This document shows, piece by piece, positions 51,860 through 62,538 of a stretch of DNA of 64,000 bases. This DNA is from Kalaharituber pfeilii (Eukaryota; Ascomycota; Pezizomycetes; Pezizales; Pezizaceae): the NCBI GenBank assembly GCA_015179045.1, contig WHUZ01000153.1, positions 1 to 64,000 of the forward strand, in the 5' to 3' direction. The notes under the pieces are model-generated. The model saw nothing but the letters and a program-made list of their open reading frames with translations, was not told the origin of the DNA and did not search any database. Position 1 is the stretch's first letter; the number at the start of each line of letters is the position of its first letter. Both the position numbers and the translations under genes were made by a program.

Positions 51860-52427
51860 TTTTTTTTTTTTTATTTCATTAATCGCGTGCCGCCCTAAGG
51901 GCTATGGCGATGTATAAAGGCTAACTAAAAAAGGAAAAAGGGACTAACGCTAAGTACATGGTGTTTGGACCGGGGACCCGAGCCTGTCTACTCCCTCTTT
52001 CTTTTTGGCTCGTAACCCTCCAATCTCAGCAACTTATACAAGCGGGAGGGTCTGCGAGGGCTGCTTTGTCACGGTGAGGGCTATAGAAGTATAGAGATAC
52101 CGTTAAGTCTATTGAACGTAGAGTCGCAAGAACAGCAGGTTTATATACATGAGAAAGCATAGCATAACGTGACTTGTGAACCATGACTGAATAGGAAATC
52201 ATCAGGGAAGATATCATATCAGGAAAGGTGAGAAAGGCACGGGATGCGTGGCTTGCAAGAGAACGCCGTGGCGTAAGCCACATAAAAGCTGGCGTTGTGG
52301 CGTATTCATACATAATCCAATAGCGAGGTTAAATGCATGAGTGGAACGACACAATAACAGAGAACAATAATAATAGCAACAGGTGGCAACGGATGTAATG
52401 TTCCGACACAACTTCCCCCCAAGTCTG
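51860..52427 (-). mobile_element. Tail-A retroposon, 568 bp, mostly non-coding
   Basis: Flanked by ACATCAAACCCTC (51847-51859 and 52428-52440). The uninterrupted site is at 36050. The minus strand ends with YEPKRKRE and stop, 3' UTR, and tail A with stem ATCGCC/GCGAT. The inner part (52030-52420) shows no ORF of known type, so it may be another family using the same tail. Confidence 0.92.
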
Positions 52428-52440
52428 ACATCAAACCCTC

Positions 52441-53117
52441 GCTCGTGACTGGTTTAGTGCATGTTTTTTGGTGGACAGTTTAGTGGACCTTTTCTTTGGA
52501 ACCCATTTCCCCGTTTGATGAATTTCTTTCTTATTTACTAGGTGAGGCCGTCAGTTGCCGTCCTGATTAGGCAATGTTCCCTAGGAATGGGGGCCCTATG
52601 CGAAGTCAAATAAATGTTCCGGAGGCGTGACTGGCAGAGTGATGGTAATACTATATGTGCTGGTGGAGGGGGGGTGCGGTAGAGAGGAGGGTGTGGTAGA
52701 GAGCGGTGCGCGGTAAAGGAGCGGGGTTTAAGCTTTTTTTCCTTTTTTAACTTCTTCGAACTGACCTGCGCCTTGGTCGAAGTGGAAAGCTGTGGTCTTC
52801 AGTGATGGAGGTAACCAAAAGCGCCATGGAGAGGTGTAGAATTGAGGGCCCCGGTTCAATTCTGAGCTGGGGAAGAGGGTTGTCCAGCATCTCTCCGAGA
52901 TGGACTGTAATGCTCCGGTTCCAGCAATGATCTCTTGGGAGTTAGAATTTACCGTAAAATCTCTTAGCAAGTCAGAAATTTCTAATGATGAACAATTGGG
53001 AGCTGGAACCGGGGTAACTTGTTTTTATTTTTCACATATCTGTTTTTTTTTCCTAGCATTTTGACATTGCTTCTTCAAGTTGCTCTCAAAGTCTCAACTA
53101 ATACATAATATATCTAT
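52441..53117. other. Repeat remainder and unassigned sequence
   Basis: 52441-52535 matches 36056-36165. The rest has no recognised gene. The frame at 52728-52970 (minus) is without a match. The 3' end of the Helitron should lie in or near 52700-53117, but no CTRR end with hairpin could be fixed. Confidence 0.4.
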
Positions 53118-56100
53118 CTATACATGAACTGCTATATCTATTGAATCTAACCTCCTCTCCTCCGCTATTCTTGCTGTGGTATTTTTTAGTATAGCAATAT
53201 TTGAAAGACGATTAAATGGAACAGAACTTAAAAAGGCCAAATCCTGCAAACATTTGACTCGAGATAGTGCAACAAATGTTAAGCCCGACTGATTTTCTTT
53301 TAAACCTAACTCTACTACCACTTTTGGCAATGTGAGTCCCTGAGACTTGTGAATAGTTAGGGCCCATCCGCCCATGCCAAAACCAATGGAAATTGTTTTC
53401 TAGAACACGGATGTCTATTGTATTCAAAGCGGCTAGTGAAAGGAGCTATTGGTATTACTCGTGGATATGACTCCATAAATGGTGGACCTGAATAGTGATC
53501 TAATTCTACCAATAAGCAGATAGGAAGTGCTTGACGAGATTCATCAACACTATTTAAGACCAAACCACGAATAGTTCCCATAGCTCCATTCACAATACCA
53601 GCTTGTACCCAGAGGTTTTTTGTTACCATAACTCTAGCTCCAATAGCTAATAGTACACAGGTGGTAAATCTCCAGCTGCTTCCGAGTTCAGTTTCTTTAT
53701 TGTCGATATAATAGCTCGTGGTGCTGAATGTATGGCTAGTGCACGGTATACTGGACAGTGCATAGAAAGTAAGTATTTGGCATTCTATGCCTTTACCTCC
53801 TTTCTCGTACACATAAGAGCTACAGCTCTATTAAATGTATGCCTGTCCGCTTCACTCATAATATCTAAAACACGAGCCTGAACAAATTGTTGCCAGTCAT
53901 GATGAGTCCATGCTCCATCTCTGGCTCGTAGAAGCATAGATCGAAAATGAATCTGATCCTCTCCTCTTTGACGCATACTGGTTTGAAGACGAATAAAGGT
54001 CGTAAATTGACTATATAGAAAGTAACCTCTATCTTGTAATAACAAGCTAGTAGGATTTCCCTTTTGTCTGGAATCTGGTTTAACGTACATCGGAAGATCT
54101 CCTACTGGAGGCAGCTGGGCAAAGTCTCCCATCAATATGATATGAACACCACCAAATATCACACCTTGACGGTCTGGGAATGCTATTCCAAGTCTTCGAT
54201 CAATCCGAGCTAGAAAAGCCTGTCCAATCATTGACATTTCATCAATAATGATAATTTTCGTATGTTGACATTTATTTTGAAGAGTAGTTGCAGCAGCTGG
54301 TGTAATATTATCATCGTTACCTGTTAGACTCATTTGTAAGGTCCCATGGATAGTAGATCCATTAACATTATGAGCTGCACATCCAGTATATGCTAGAACA
54401 GGTACTACCTCTTCGATTAACCTTTCAGGTAGAAGAGTAAGTGAGATTGCATATCTTAAAGCATTAATAAGATAAGACTTTCCAGCTTCTGCTGTTCCAG
54501 CTACAATCATTAAAAGTTGAGAAGTAGTAGCATCATCCCGGTGGTTCCAATGGTTCATAATTTTGTCGAAGGCAATTCGCTGTTCTGTATTAAGTGTTTG
54601 AGGTAATACCTCAGAAAGATTTATTGTAACTGGAGTAACTTATTTTGTCTCCTGTATCCAGCTAGCACCATGTACCACATTTGTATATCCACCAAAGATA
54701 TTGAGATCACAATTCCAACTATAGTTGATATCTTCAGCTCGGTAACCCAGATGACTGATAGCAATATCTAGTTAATCTTGTTGATCATTAGTGAGTATAT
54801 TTTGACCATGGGGACGTATGCTAGCTATATCTATCCAATCTTCTGTTTCTAATTCTTCCTCCTATAGTTGATTGCCTTTCAGATCTGAGTCATGTCCATG
54901 ATCCAAATTGGCAATACCATGATAGCCACTTATTAGAGTACGGACTGTAGCTGGTAGCAAAGGAAGGAAAAATTGTAATCGTGCACACCAGTCTATAGTA
55001 TCAAGATTATCACTGGCTAAATCTTTCTCAATACCCATTATATATGCTAGAGTCCTGAAAGGAATATATTTGAGTAATGTTATATGACAAAATAGAATAT
55101 TTGTTGCATCCACTGGAGGGTCAGAAATTGTTCGAATAACTCGACTTTTTCGATTTCGATTTGATGTTGCTATCCATCTCTCATTACGATAAGTATATGA
55201 TTGAAGCAAATCATGAAGGCAGATATCTTCTAGCTCTGGGTCACGACCAATATATCTTTCTAAAATACCTTTTTTTATATCAGTACTTATATATCATTTT
55301 CAGGGTAAGAACTATTGGAAAATACCTTGTCCTGATATTACCTCTGCCCCATCTTCTAAATTTTGTAAAGCTTCAGGCTCTATTCTTAGAGGAACCAGTG
55401 TTGTATTTGTAAGATTAAGAGTAATCACTTTCCATGATGACTCTAGTAAGCTTAACTCTTGCAGAAGATGGCAAGCTTCTTGAGCAGAAAAGTCTCGTTC
55501 AATAACAAAAGAGTAAAGCATCTTCTTAAACAGAAGTTGAGCAGGAGACTCATCTGTACATTTCGTAGCTGCTGTTCTCATAATAGACTGAAGATTTGTA
55601 GAAGCTGTTTCTGCTTTAGTTGCATACTTTGCAATGTAGTTCAAGACCGCCTCAATACTGAGAATAGGCTGGAAGTCTGTATTCGCTCTCCAGGCTTGTA
55701 AGTATAATGGATTATACTTATTTGTATCTATATCCTCCTCTGTTCTTTCTAAGTTCAAATACCACTTTCCATCTGCATTTTTACAGACTTCAGTTTTTGG
55801 ATGTGGTGTAGCAGGAAAATGAAAACGGCAGTGTAGTGTTGAGTTCTCTGCAGCCTGCCCTCTTTTTTTTCGCAAGCAATATGAACCACATATATGCTTT
55901 TGAACACGGTTTGATAAATAAGAAAGATCTAAAGCTAGGTCATTGGCTAAAGGAAGGTTGTGGCGGCACGGGTGTAGTGGTGCAGGATGTAAACCTTTAA
56001 CAGGAGTATCTGCGCGAACTCGACTCTGATCCCAATAGGTCTCTAGTGTTAGACGATCATCTAAGTCATTCAGAGAGATAGATGTGAGTGTTAGTGCTCC

Positions 56101-58406
56101 TTCAATCCATAGAAACCCATGTAAATGTCCTGAACCTCTAAACTGCCACTCATATCGAAACCAGTAGTCATGAACTCGCATATTTGGGTAATGAAGAACT
56201 ATTTTTTTGAGAAATAGCTTAAATCTATAGACGAGAAATTCGCTAGCCAGCTGGGGATGAGTCTGTAAATTCTGGTTTCGACGGAGTACTGCTTCACGCT
56301 CCAGTAGAGTTAGCAGATCTAAAACTGGGCCTCCTCCAAGTCGTGCTCTCTTCTCCTCAATTAATCGATGTAAGTCCACCCAATGTATATCAGCAGCACT
56401 AAATGTGGCAAATGCATGTGGACATGCTGTACGGACTATTGAGGATAATTCTGATCGTTTATAGTTCCAGAATGGTGCCAGTCCTGGAATTGAGGAGGAA
56501 AAGCGGCAGATTCTTTGGCCTAATAGATGTAATGGGTTTTCAATCTCTTCTCGTAGTTGACCAACTGTAACATTTTCAAATTGACCTTTTCTCACAAAGA
56601 ATGTAGCTGTTGCTCCTAGTTGCCAGCGATATTTTGAATTTAGTGCAAAGAATATGAATCGCGGGTCTTCTGCAAATCTGCCATCTCGATATCGAATTAA
56701 GTGACAAAAGTAATCAGCTGGTGTTACTTTCTTCAAACGCTGGCCATTGTATATCAAATCCGCAGCTCCAGAAGGAAATAAGCATGGAAATGCTTTAGCA
56801 ATATAACCTTTTTCCCTAAACTCATTTATAGGATTCTGTTGTACTTGAGGGTAAATCACTGGAGGTACTAGTTGAGAAACAGGTCTTTGATTAAGAAATC
56901 GCTGTAAGGCTGAACGCTCATTAATAGTGATTTGACCTCTATGTACACCAGTCTCAACTTGGTCATTATCCTCATTATCCACAGGTCCAGTTTCTGTAGT
57001 AGTATCCCAGTCCTCATCTAAGATTAGCTCAAAGCGTTGCTGTGTTGACATATTTTCTAGATTGTTGACATAGGCATCCAAGCGAGAAACATCTTGCTGT
57101 ACATTTCGATACTATCGATTATGTTGACAAAGATATTGCACCAAGCTCGAACACGGTGTACATTAATTTCAAAGTCTTTTAATGACTCAGCTTGTGGAGT
57201 ACGGCCTCCCTCTCGTACTCGTAATATGACCATTGGAATCTCATGAGGTAGCCGTGGAATGATATGGAAATTCTCAGTTGGGTCTTGTGGAAAGTTAATA
57301 ACATGTACCTTTTAGATGTTAGTCTTTTCTTATAGTCAAGTAGATTAAATAAAATTGAAACAATACCTTTCCTCCCTTATATTGCCCATATCCACGGACT
57401 TTATAGACACGAATAACTGGATGTACTAAAGCTAACATCATAGCCTCTATAGGTGAGGGTTTACCTACTGCAGATAGCTCTTGAGGTATCTCACCTGGAG
57501 ACATGTCGTTTTGAGTACTGAACATATGGATTCCAGTCCATGTAGGAGATGATCTTTCATTATGACAACGCTCACAAATTGAAATACCATCTCTTACTCG
57601 TACTTTCAGAGCAATCCCTATTTCCTCACATATTGAGCATTCATTTAACTGAATATTTGATAAGCTGTTGGCAAAATTTTGTAGTGATCTATATACTACC
57701 TCAGACTGTATTTGTTGTAGCTGTTGATGTCTGAGAGGTGGAGTTTGATTTTGTCCGGTAGGAGATAGAGATTGCTCTTGATGTCTAATAGAGTTAGACT
57801 GTTCATCACTAGTGATAGACTGTTCATGATATCTGCCACGTCTGCCAGTAGCAGACCGCTCACGATATCTAATAGCAGTAGACTGCTTATAGGAGTTGAT
57901 AGAGATGGTCTGAGACTGCTCATAAGAGCTAGTAGAGGTGGTCTGATATTGCTCACAGAAGCTGATAGGAGCAGACTGATTCTGATCTCTAGTAGAGCTA
58001 AATTCCTTATGCTCTTTGAGTTGTCTAGAAGATGGTGTTGTAGATATTGACCGTCTTGGAGGTGATCGTACTGGAGACTGACTACGACAGCGAGTAGGTG
58101 ATAAAGAAGCAGATCTTGGATAGGTAGCATAGTCCATATTCTGAAGTTCTGGAATAGTCCTAGCTACCTGCAACTGAGGAGTCTTATTACGTCTGCTTTC
58201 TAATTCTTGCTCTCGCTTTGCCTATGATAATACAAACTCTTTAGCTTCAGTTTCATAGAAATTTCATGATTCAAACTTACTGTTAAGGTTACAATACGTT
58301 TATTTCGGCAGGTATTGCAAGTCTTCATTCGACGGCCATCCTGGGTATAAGTCCAATATGCAGGATCATACTTTCGTAGGCAGCGGGAACAGGCAATAGG
58401 ATCCAT
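53118..58406 (-). mobile_element. Helitron, decayed autonomous type
   Basis: Encodes, in order on the minus strand, zinc-finger N-terminus, DUF6570-like region, HUH Rep endonuclease and Pif1-type helicase, as in fungal Helitrons (rolling-circle transposons). Terminal TC and CTRR could not be located, so the true limits are wider than the coding span. Confidence 0.9.
53118..58406 (-). pseudogene. Helitron Rep-helicase gene with three short introns
   Basis: Exon 1 (58406-58281) has CSRCLRKYDPAYW and CNTCRNKR fingers. Intron 1 (58280-58222) is 59 nt, and intron 2 (57366-57309) is 58 nt with GACTAAC. Exon 2 has CSICEEIG, CERCHNE and GEIPQELSAVGKPSPIEAMM. The Rep domain has the HUH motif in RGSGHLHGFLWI (about 56130) and the two-tyrosine motif LNYIAKYATKAE (about 55640). 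The helicase has Walker A AGTAEAGKS (usual G at the sixth place is E), IIIDEMSM, GDFAQLPPVGD and the end WALTIHKSQGLTL. Damage: a lost base near 57141, TAG at 57112-57114, stops near 54885, 54777 and 54640, TAG at 53791 and small indels near 53700 and 53370. Most stops fit TGG or CAA changed by C-to-T or G-to-A. Confidence 0.88.
55269..55325 (-). other. 57-nt in-frame intron candidate with 9-bp direct repeats
   Basis: The minus strand reads AG|GTATTTT...AGTACTGATATAAAAAAAG|GTATTTT. Removal restores ISGQGILERYIGRDPE without any change. AGGTATTTT flanks the segment at 55319-55327 and 55262-55270. TACTGAT can serve as a branch site. The last 18 bases before the repeat equal the end of some tail-A elements. 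It contains an in-frame TAG, so without removal the protein ends at FQ. Confidence 0.75.
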
Positions 58407-58659
58407 TAGTCTAGGTATAGTTGTGAGGTTAAAAGTATGTTGACTAAGGGTAGAGAGTCGAGTCTGTATACGGGTTGGTTATGAGACTATGGGAGTTATT
58501 GGCAATGTAGGATATTGAGCGGTATTGAGCTAGACTGCTGTTACAGGATGCCAAGAGCTAATCACGGGACTGCCATCACGGGACTGCATGCCAAGAAACA
58601 GATGAGTCTCCCATGATGAATTAATGTACACTTCGTTCCCAATTTAAAGAATTGGCAAC

Positions 58660-58722
58660 TACGTTGCCAATTATGTAACTAAACCTCGCCATAGCCCATA
58701 GGGCGGCATGCGAGTAATGATA

Positions 58723-58755
<33 letters not shown>
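58660..58755 (+). mobile_element. Tail-A insertion
   Basis: TTATGTAACTAAACCTCGCC, GCCCATAGGGC, GCGAGTAATGATAC and about 32 A. The same UTR piece precedes tail A at 36166. No target duplication found. Confidence 0.8.
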
Positions 58756-58758
<3 letters not shown>

Positions 58759-59388
58759 AACCCTATATGAGCGTTTCTTTGCAATTAGCTACAGTCGCCA
58801 TGTACGGCTTGACCTCCTTCCGTTTTGCTGCATCTTTTTCCTCGATGGAGGCAACTCCTAGCTTGACAACTACACTTGCAAGACTCTCTTCCAACCTTCT
58901 GAGCCTTTGATTGATTGCACTTGTTTCTCTTGCCTTCTGGTTTTCCCACACACCTCTACAACCTCCTCGGGCCACGTCCAAGATCACGTGACCGAGCCCG
59001 TATCTCGACCCACAGGACAGCTAGCGACAAGCGGACAACGACAGACGACGCCCCTCGGCCCGAAGGTCGCGGGGACCTCTAAATATCTACCAAAAACGAA
59101 CATTTAGACACCTTCCCCAAAGAAACAGCCATCAACGCTCTGGGAACGCCCCCCAGAACCTCCACCAACCCCCCAACCCACCTTCAGCTCGTACAGTCGC
59201 CTCGACGGCGGGGGCACCCCGAGACCCCATCAGCAGCCTCCCCACCACTACGAAAATACGCAACCCAGATAAGGACAGTATTTGCCACCCACTATTCGCC
59301 ACTCACATCCACTAGCTACACACACCCCTTGCCACCCAAACGCCACCCAACATACTAAGACCAATAGCGTACAACCCACCAGCCACCG
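58756..59388 (+). promoter_or_regulatory. Flank and probable 5' UTR of the intact LINE
   Basis: 58763-58987 has a minus-strand frame with coiled-coil-like NQRLRRLEESLASVVVKLGV, perhaps a host gene scrap. From about 58985 the sequence becomes CA-rich and purine-poor up to the ATG at 59389, as expected for a LINE 5' UTR with internal promoter. The exact 5' end is not defined. Confidence 0.4.
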
Positions 59389-62300
59389 ATGGCTCCAACC
59401 ACGAAAGCCACAAGAGGCCGAACCAACAGCCGGGCCGACCCTCTTCGGCAAGCCAAAAGCGCCACACGGACGGCAAAGCGCCGCCCAAGGGTAAATAACA
59501 TAGAGTTTTATATGGTGAAGGACTGGAAGGCGCATGAAGACATGACATTTATCGCCGAAGACCAGCAATGGACCCTTCATAAGTTTGCTGACATTATCCA
59601 ACACACCAGAAAGGGAGAACCGGAAAAGGCAGAAAGAATGGAAAATGCAACCACCCTAGCGGTGGGGCGAGGCGTATTCGCAGACGAGGAGGACATTGAG
59701 GTCCCTGTTAGGACAATAACTATCGACGACATACAGGCAGGCAGGGTTCTGACCCAGCAAATAATTGAGTTCATCGAAAGAAGCAAGGCCATGGACTCCC
59801 GCCCACCCGAAGACCAGATGGAGGAGACAATTGTAGTAAAGCCACCCGCCCCTAATACCTACGACAAGATGGAAGAAATGATCATGGTGAGACCACCAGA
59901 ATTAAGAACTACGATTCCGGCGACATATGACAATGAGTCAGAGGTCCCGGATTCACAGGAGGAACCTGCATCCACAAGCAAGACCACGTCCCTCCCCCTA
60001 TATAAGGACCCAGACTTTAGTGACAATGAAGGGTACACCCCGGTGCCTCACGCCGGAGCACACATGCTCATTAAAGATGATGACACACAAAGCGAGTCAT
60101 CAGACGACACAGTAATATATATACCGGCAACTCCCAGCACTCGGCCACCAACTCCGGACAGACCCCGAACCCCGGACATGGATGAGAGTGCCTATGAGGA
60201 GCAATTCATGCTGGATACAGCAATAGCCGCAGCGAGGCAGGCACGATCCTGGGAAACCAAGATGACTCAGGGCCGTATGAAACAAGAGACTGCCAGATAT
60301 ATGGGAGCTTCAGCAGCAGAAGCCCTACGGGGACTAGAGAAACGATTCGGACTGGGCAGGTGGGAAAGAGAAGTGGATAATGACCTTAAAAGATGGACGA
60401 GGGATATGGCTGATAAATACTGGGCCTGGAGGAGCGAGCAAGCAGCAGGAACGGATAGCATCCATACTGACATAAGCCGGGAACTAGAAGAGGCACAACA
60501 AGACCTAAAACAGCACACGAGAGTGTGCTTAGAAACACACCACGAGGGCATTCGCCACTTCATGCTCAACCAGATGGCAGTCGAAAGAAAGAAAATCAAG
60601 GATGAAATACTATACGAGATATTCAACCGAGACACCCTCAGAGAGCGGGACGACAGTTGGGTGAGGATTATCCTAGACGCCTTACAATACCACAGCAATA
60701 TCTTGGATGACCTAAGAAGAAGACTCGGGGTAGTCACGCCAGGCAGAATCGAAATGGAACCAGAACTCACACTGACACATACAACAAACTGGAATGACCT
60801 TACCTCAGGAGCAAACACGCCCGAATTGACAGCAACGGCCACACCCTTGGAGACAAAGACGCCTACATTAATTGACCTCAGCACGCCTAGCGCATCACCC
60901 ATGCCAAATAACAAACTAACTACTGAAGAAGGAGGGGACCAAATGGACAGAACTTATACAAACGTGAAACTTGAGGATAGCAGGCACGCGGTCAGGCTCA
61001 AGACAATACCATCGCCCCTCACAGGAATGATACGAAGGCCGGTAGGAAAGAGAAGCTCCTCGGTACCTGCCCGGAAGACTACAGAAGAAGGAGGAGATAG
61101 TATGGATTATGACCTCACCAATACGAACCTCAAAGACAGCAAGCACGCAATCGAAATTGACAGAGACATAGCCATGCGAGACAACACAGACATGTCGAGC
61201 ACCATACACATGTCCAACAGCATACCAACAAACTCAAGCCCGGCGCAAGAACCATTGATAAAGTCTACAACTACAGTACAGCTTCCTAAGAAATCACGAG
61301 GTGGATCCAAGCCCCAAGGAGATGGACGAAAGGGAGCAGCTACCAATAGAACAGCTAGAAATAATACTAACAAAACAGCCACCAGTGAGGGTGCTCCTAC
61401 CACTGAGAAACTGGACAATAAGAAGGGGGCCGAGACGAGAGGCACAAGTAGTACTCCCAACATACCGACACATAAAGGAGAGAAAAGCAAGGAGAGGACA
61501 CCAGAGAATGAGACAAAACCCTCCAAATCCACTGAGAAAAGGAAATCATATGCTACGGCAGTAAAAGAAGCCAAACTCATAAGAGAAGACAAACCCCAAG
61601 CAGGAACCCCAACTCAGAGACAAGAGGAAAAGCGGACACTACTCAAGGGGCCAGCACAGAAGGGTGAGGAAGAAGTAATACCCAAGGAGAAACTGTGGCA
61701 GGCGAGAGTCTTTGGGGCGCAAAACTGGCAGAGTATTAGTGAGGATCCAAGATCACACTCAGTGTTCGAGCACAAAAAGGCCATGAGAGACAGGATCAAT
61801 CGAAACCTAGGAACGGAAGCAGAGTACCAAGTGAGATTCGTTGCCCTGGACCCAGAATACCCCCACGAAAGAATCTTAATCATGGCAGATACTCAGTATA
61901 AGAAAGGACTTAGGTCTCTAGGCCCCCTAGAGAAAGCAACATGCAATGGACACCAACATCTAAAAGTCGACTGGGATCACAGAATGGTTGAGCTAGTAAC
62001 TTTTAACATAGGAACCAATGAGGCTCCGAGCAGGGTGGAGAGAGAATTGAGAGCTGACAATCCAGGAGTATTGGCCAATAGATCAGTACGCAGATTAACT
62101 AACAAACAGGTCCCAACACAAGGAAACAAGGCACTATCCATTTTTGTGACTGATGGAGTAGTCGAGACCCTAAAATCAGGCTTACTCTTCAGAGGCGATA
62201 GAATAAAGCTATACCTAAGACAGGATCTAGGAAAGGAGACCTCGAATAAAGCCAGAAGATATAGGTACACTGCTCCAGATGGATACTGCCGACATTTCGT

Positions 62301-62538
62301 AGTGGGACAGGTAATCGAGTGGCTCCCCAGACAACGCAACCTTCCAGAACATCTGAAGAGCTCACCAGCAAGGCGAGACTACGAAGACCCAGTCGACCTC
62401 AATGAAACTCCATTTGCAAAGTCATGCCAGGCTTGTCGAAAGAAAGGCGGACACGAGGAAGGGTGTGAACGAGCGAGAGCAGCACAGGAGAAAGCGACCC
62501 CATATAGGGCACCAGGGTATCGACAAATAAGACTATGA
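59389..62538 (+). CDS. LINE ORF1 protein, 1049 residues
   Basis: Intact ORF, long for an ORF1. Residues 1-40 are basic (KATRGRTNSRADPLRQAKSA); 41-80 hold NNIEFYMVKDWKAHEDM and QQWTLHKFADIIQHTRKG (also found as a fragment at 31302). Residues 130-270 are acidic and Pro-rich. About 280-440 is helical and likely coiled (ETARYMGASAAEALRGLEKR, SRELEEAQQDLKQHTR). 460-760 is low complexity. 765-1015 is a folded C-terminal part (WQARVFGAQNWQSISEDPRS, VRFVALDPEYPHERILIMAD). A zinc-knuckle-like CQACRKKGGHEEGC lies at about 1017-1030. Expected role: binding element RNA in the retrotransposition complex. Its stop overlaps the ORF2 start as ATGA. Confidence 0.88.
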   Translation: MAPTTKATRGRTNSRADPLRQAKSATRTAKRRPRVNNIEFYMVKDWKAHEDMTFIAEDQQWTLHKFADIIQHTRKGEPEKAERMENATTLAVGRGVFADEEDIEVPVRTITIDDIQAGRVLTQQIIEFIERSKAMDSRPPEDQMEETIVVKPPAPNTYDKMEEMIMVRPPELRTTIPATYDNESEVPDSQEEPASTSKTTSLPLYKDPDFSDNEGYTPVPHAGAHMLIKDDDTQSESSDDTVIYIPATPSTRPPTPDRPRTPDMDESAYEEQFMLDTAIAAARQARSWETKMTQGRMKQETARYMGASAAEALRGLEKRFGLGRWEREVDNDLKRWTRDMADKYWAWRSEQAAGTDSIHTDISRELEEAQQDLKQHTRVCLETHHEGIRHFMLNQMAVERKKIKDEILYEIFNRDTLRERDDSWVRIILDALQYHSNILDDLRRRLGVVTPGRIEMEPELTLTHTTNWNDLTSGANTPELTATATPLETKTPTLIDLSTPSASPMPNNKLTTEEGGDQMDRTYTNVKLEDSRHAVRLKTIPSPLTGMIRRPVGKRSSSVPARKTTEEGGDSMDYDLTNTNLKDSKHAIEIDRDIAMRDNTDMSSTIHMSNSIPTNSSPAQEPLIKSTTTVQLPKKSRGGSKPQGDGRKGAATNRTARNNTNKTATSEGAPTTEKLDNKKGAETRGTSSTPNIPTHKGEKSKERTPENETKPSKSTEKRKSYATAVKEAKLIREDKPQAGTPTQRQEEKRTLLKGPAQKGEEEVIPKEKLWQARVFGAQNWQSISEDPRSHSVFEHKKAMRDRINRNLGTEAEYQVRFVALDPEYPHERILIMADTQYKKGLRSLGPLEKATCNGHQHLKVDWDHRMVELVTFNIGTNEAPSRVERELRADNPGVLANRSVRRLTNKQVPTQGNKALSIFVTDGVVETLKSGLLFRGDRIKLYLRQDLGKETSNKARRYRYTAPDGYCRHFVVGQVIEWLPRQRNLPEHLKSSPARRDYEDPVDLNETPFAKSCQACRKKGGHEEGCERARAAQEKATPYRAPGYRQIRL

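Noticed and set aside
52728..52970. Gene captured by the Helitron
   Set aside because: The frame has no recognisable domain and the Helitron 3' end could not be located, so capture cannot be shown.
54862..55209. Separate small gene on the minus strand
   Set aside because: It is in frame with the Helitron Rep-helicase and is bounded by in-frame stops, so it is part of that pseudogene.
60267..60914. Long minus-strand frame within ORF1
   Set aside because: Antisense shadow of the intact ORF1 with no motif.
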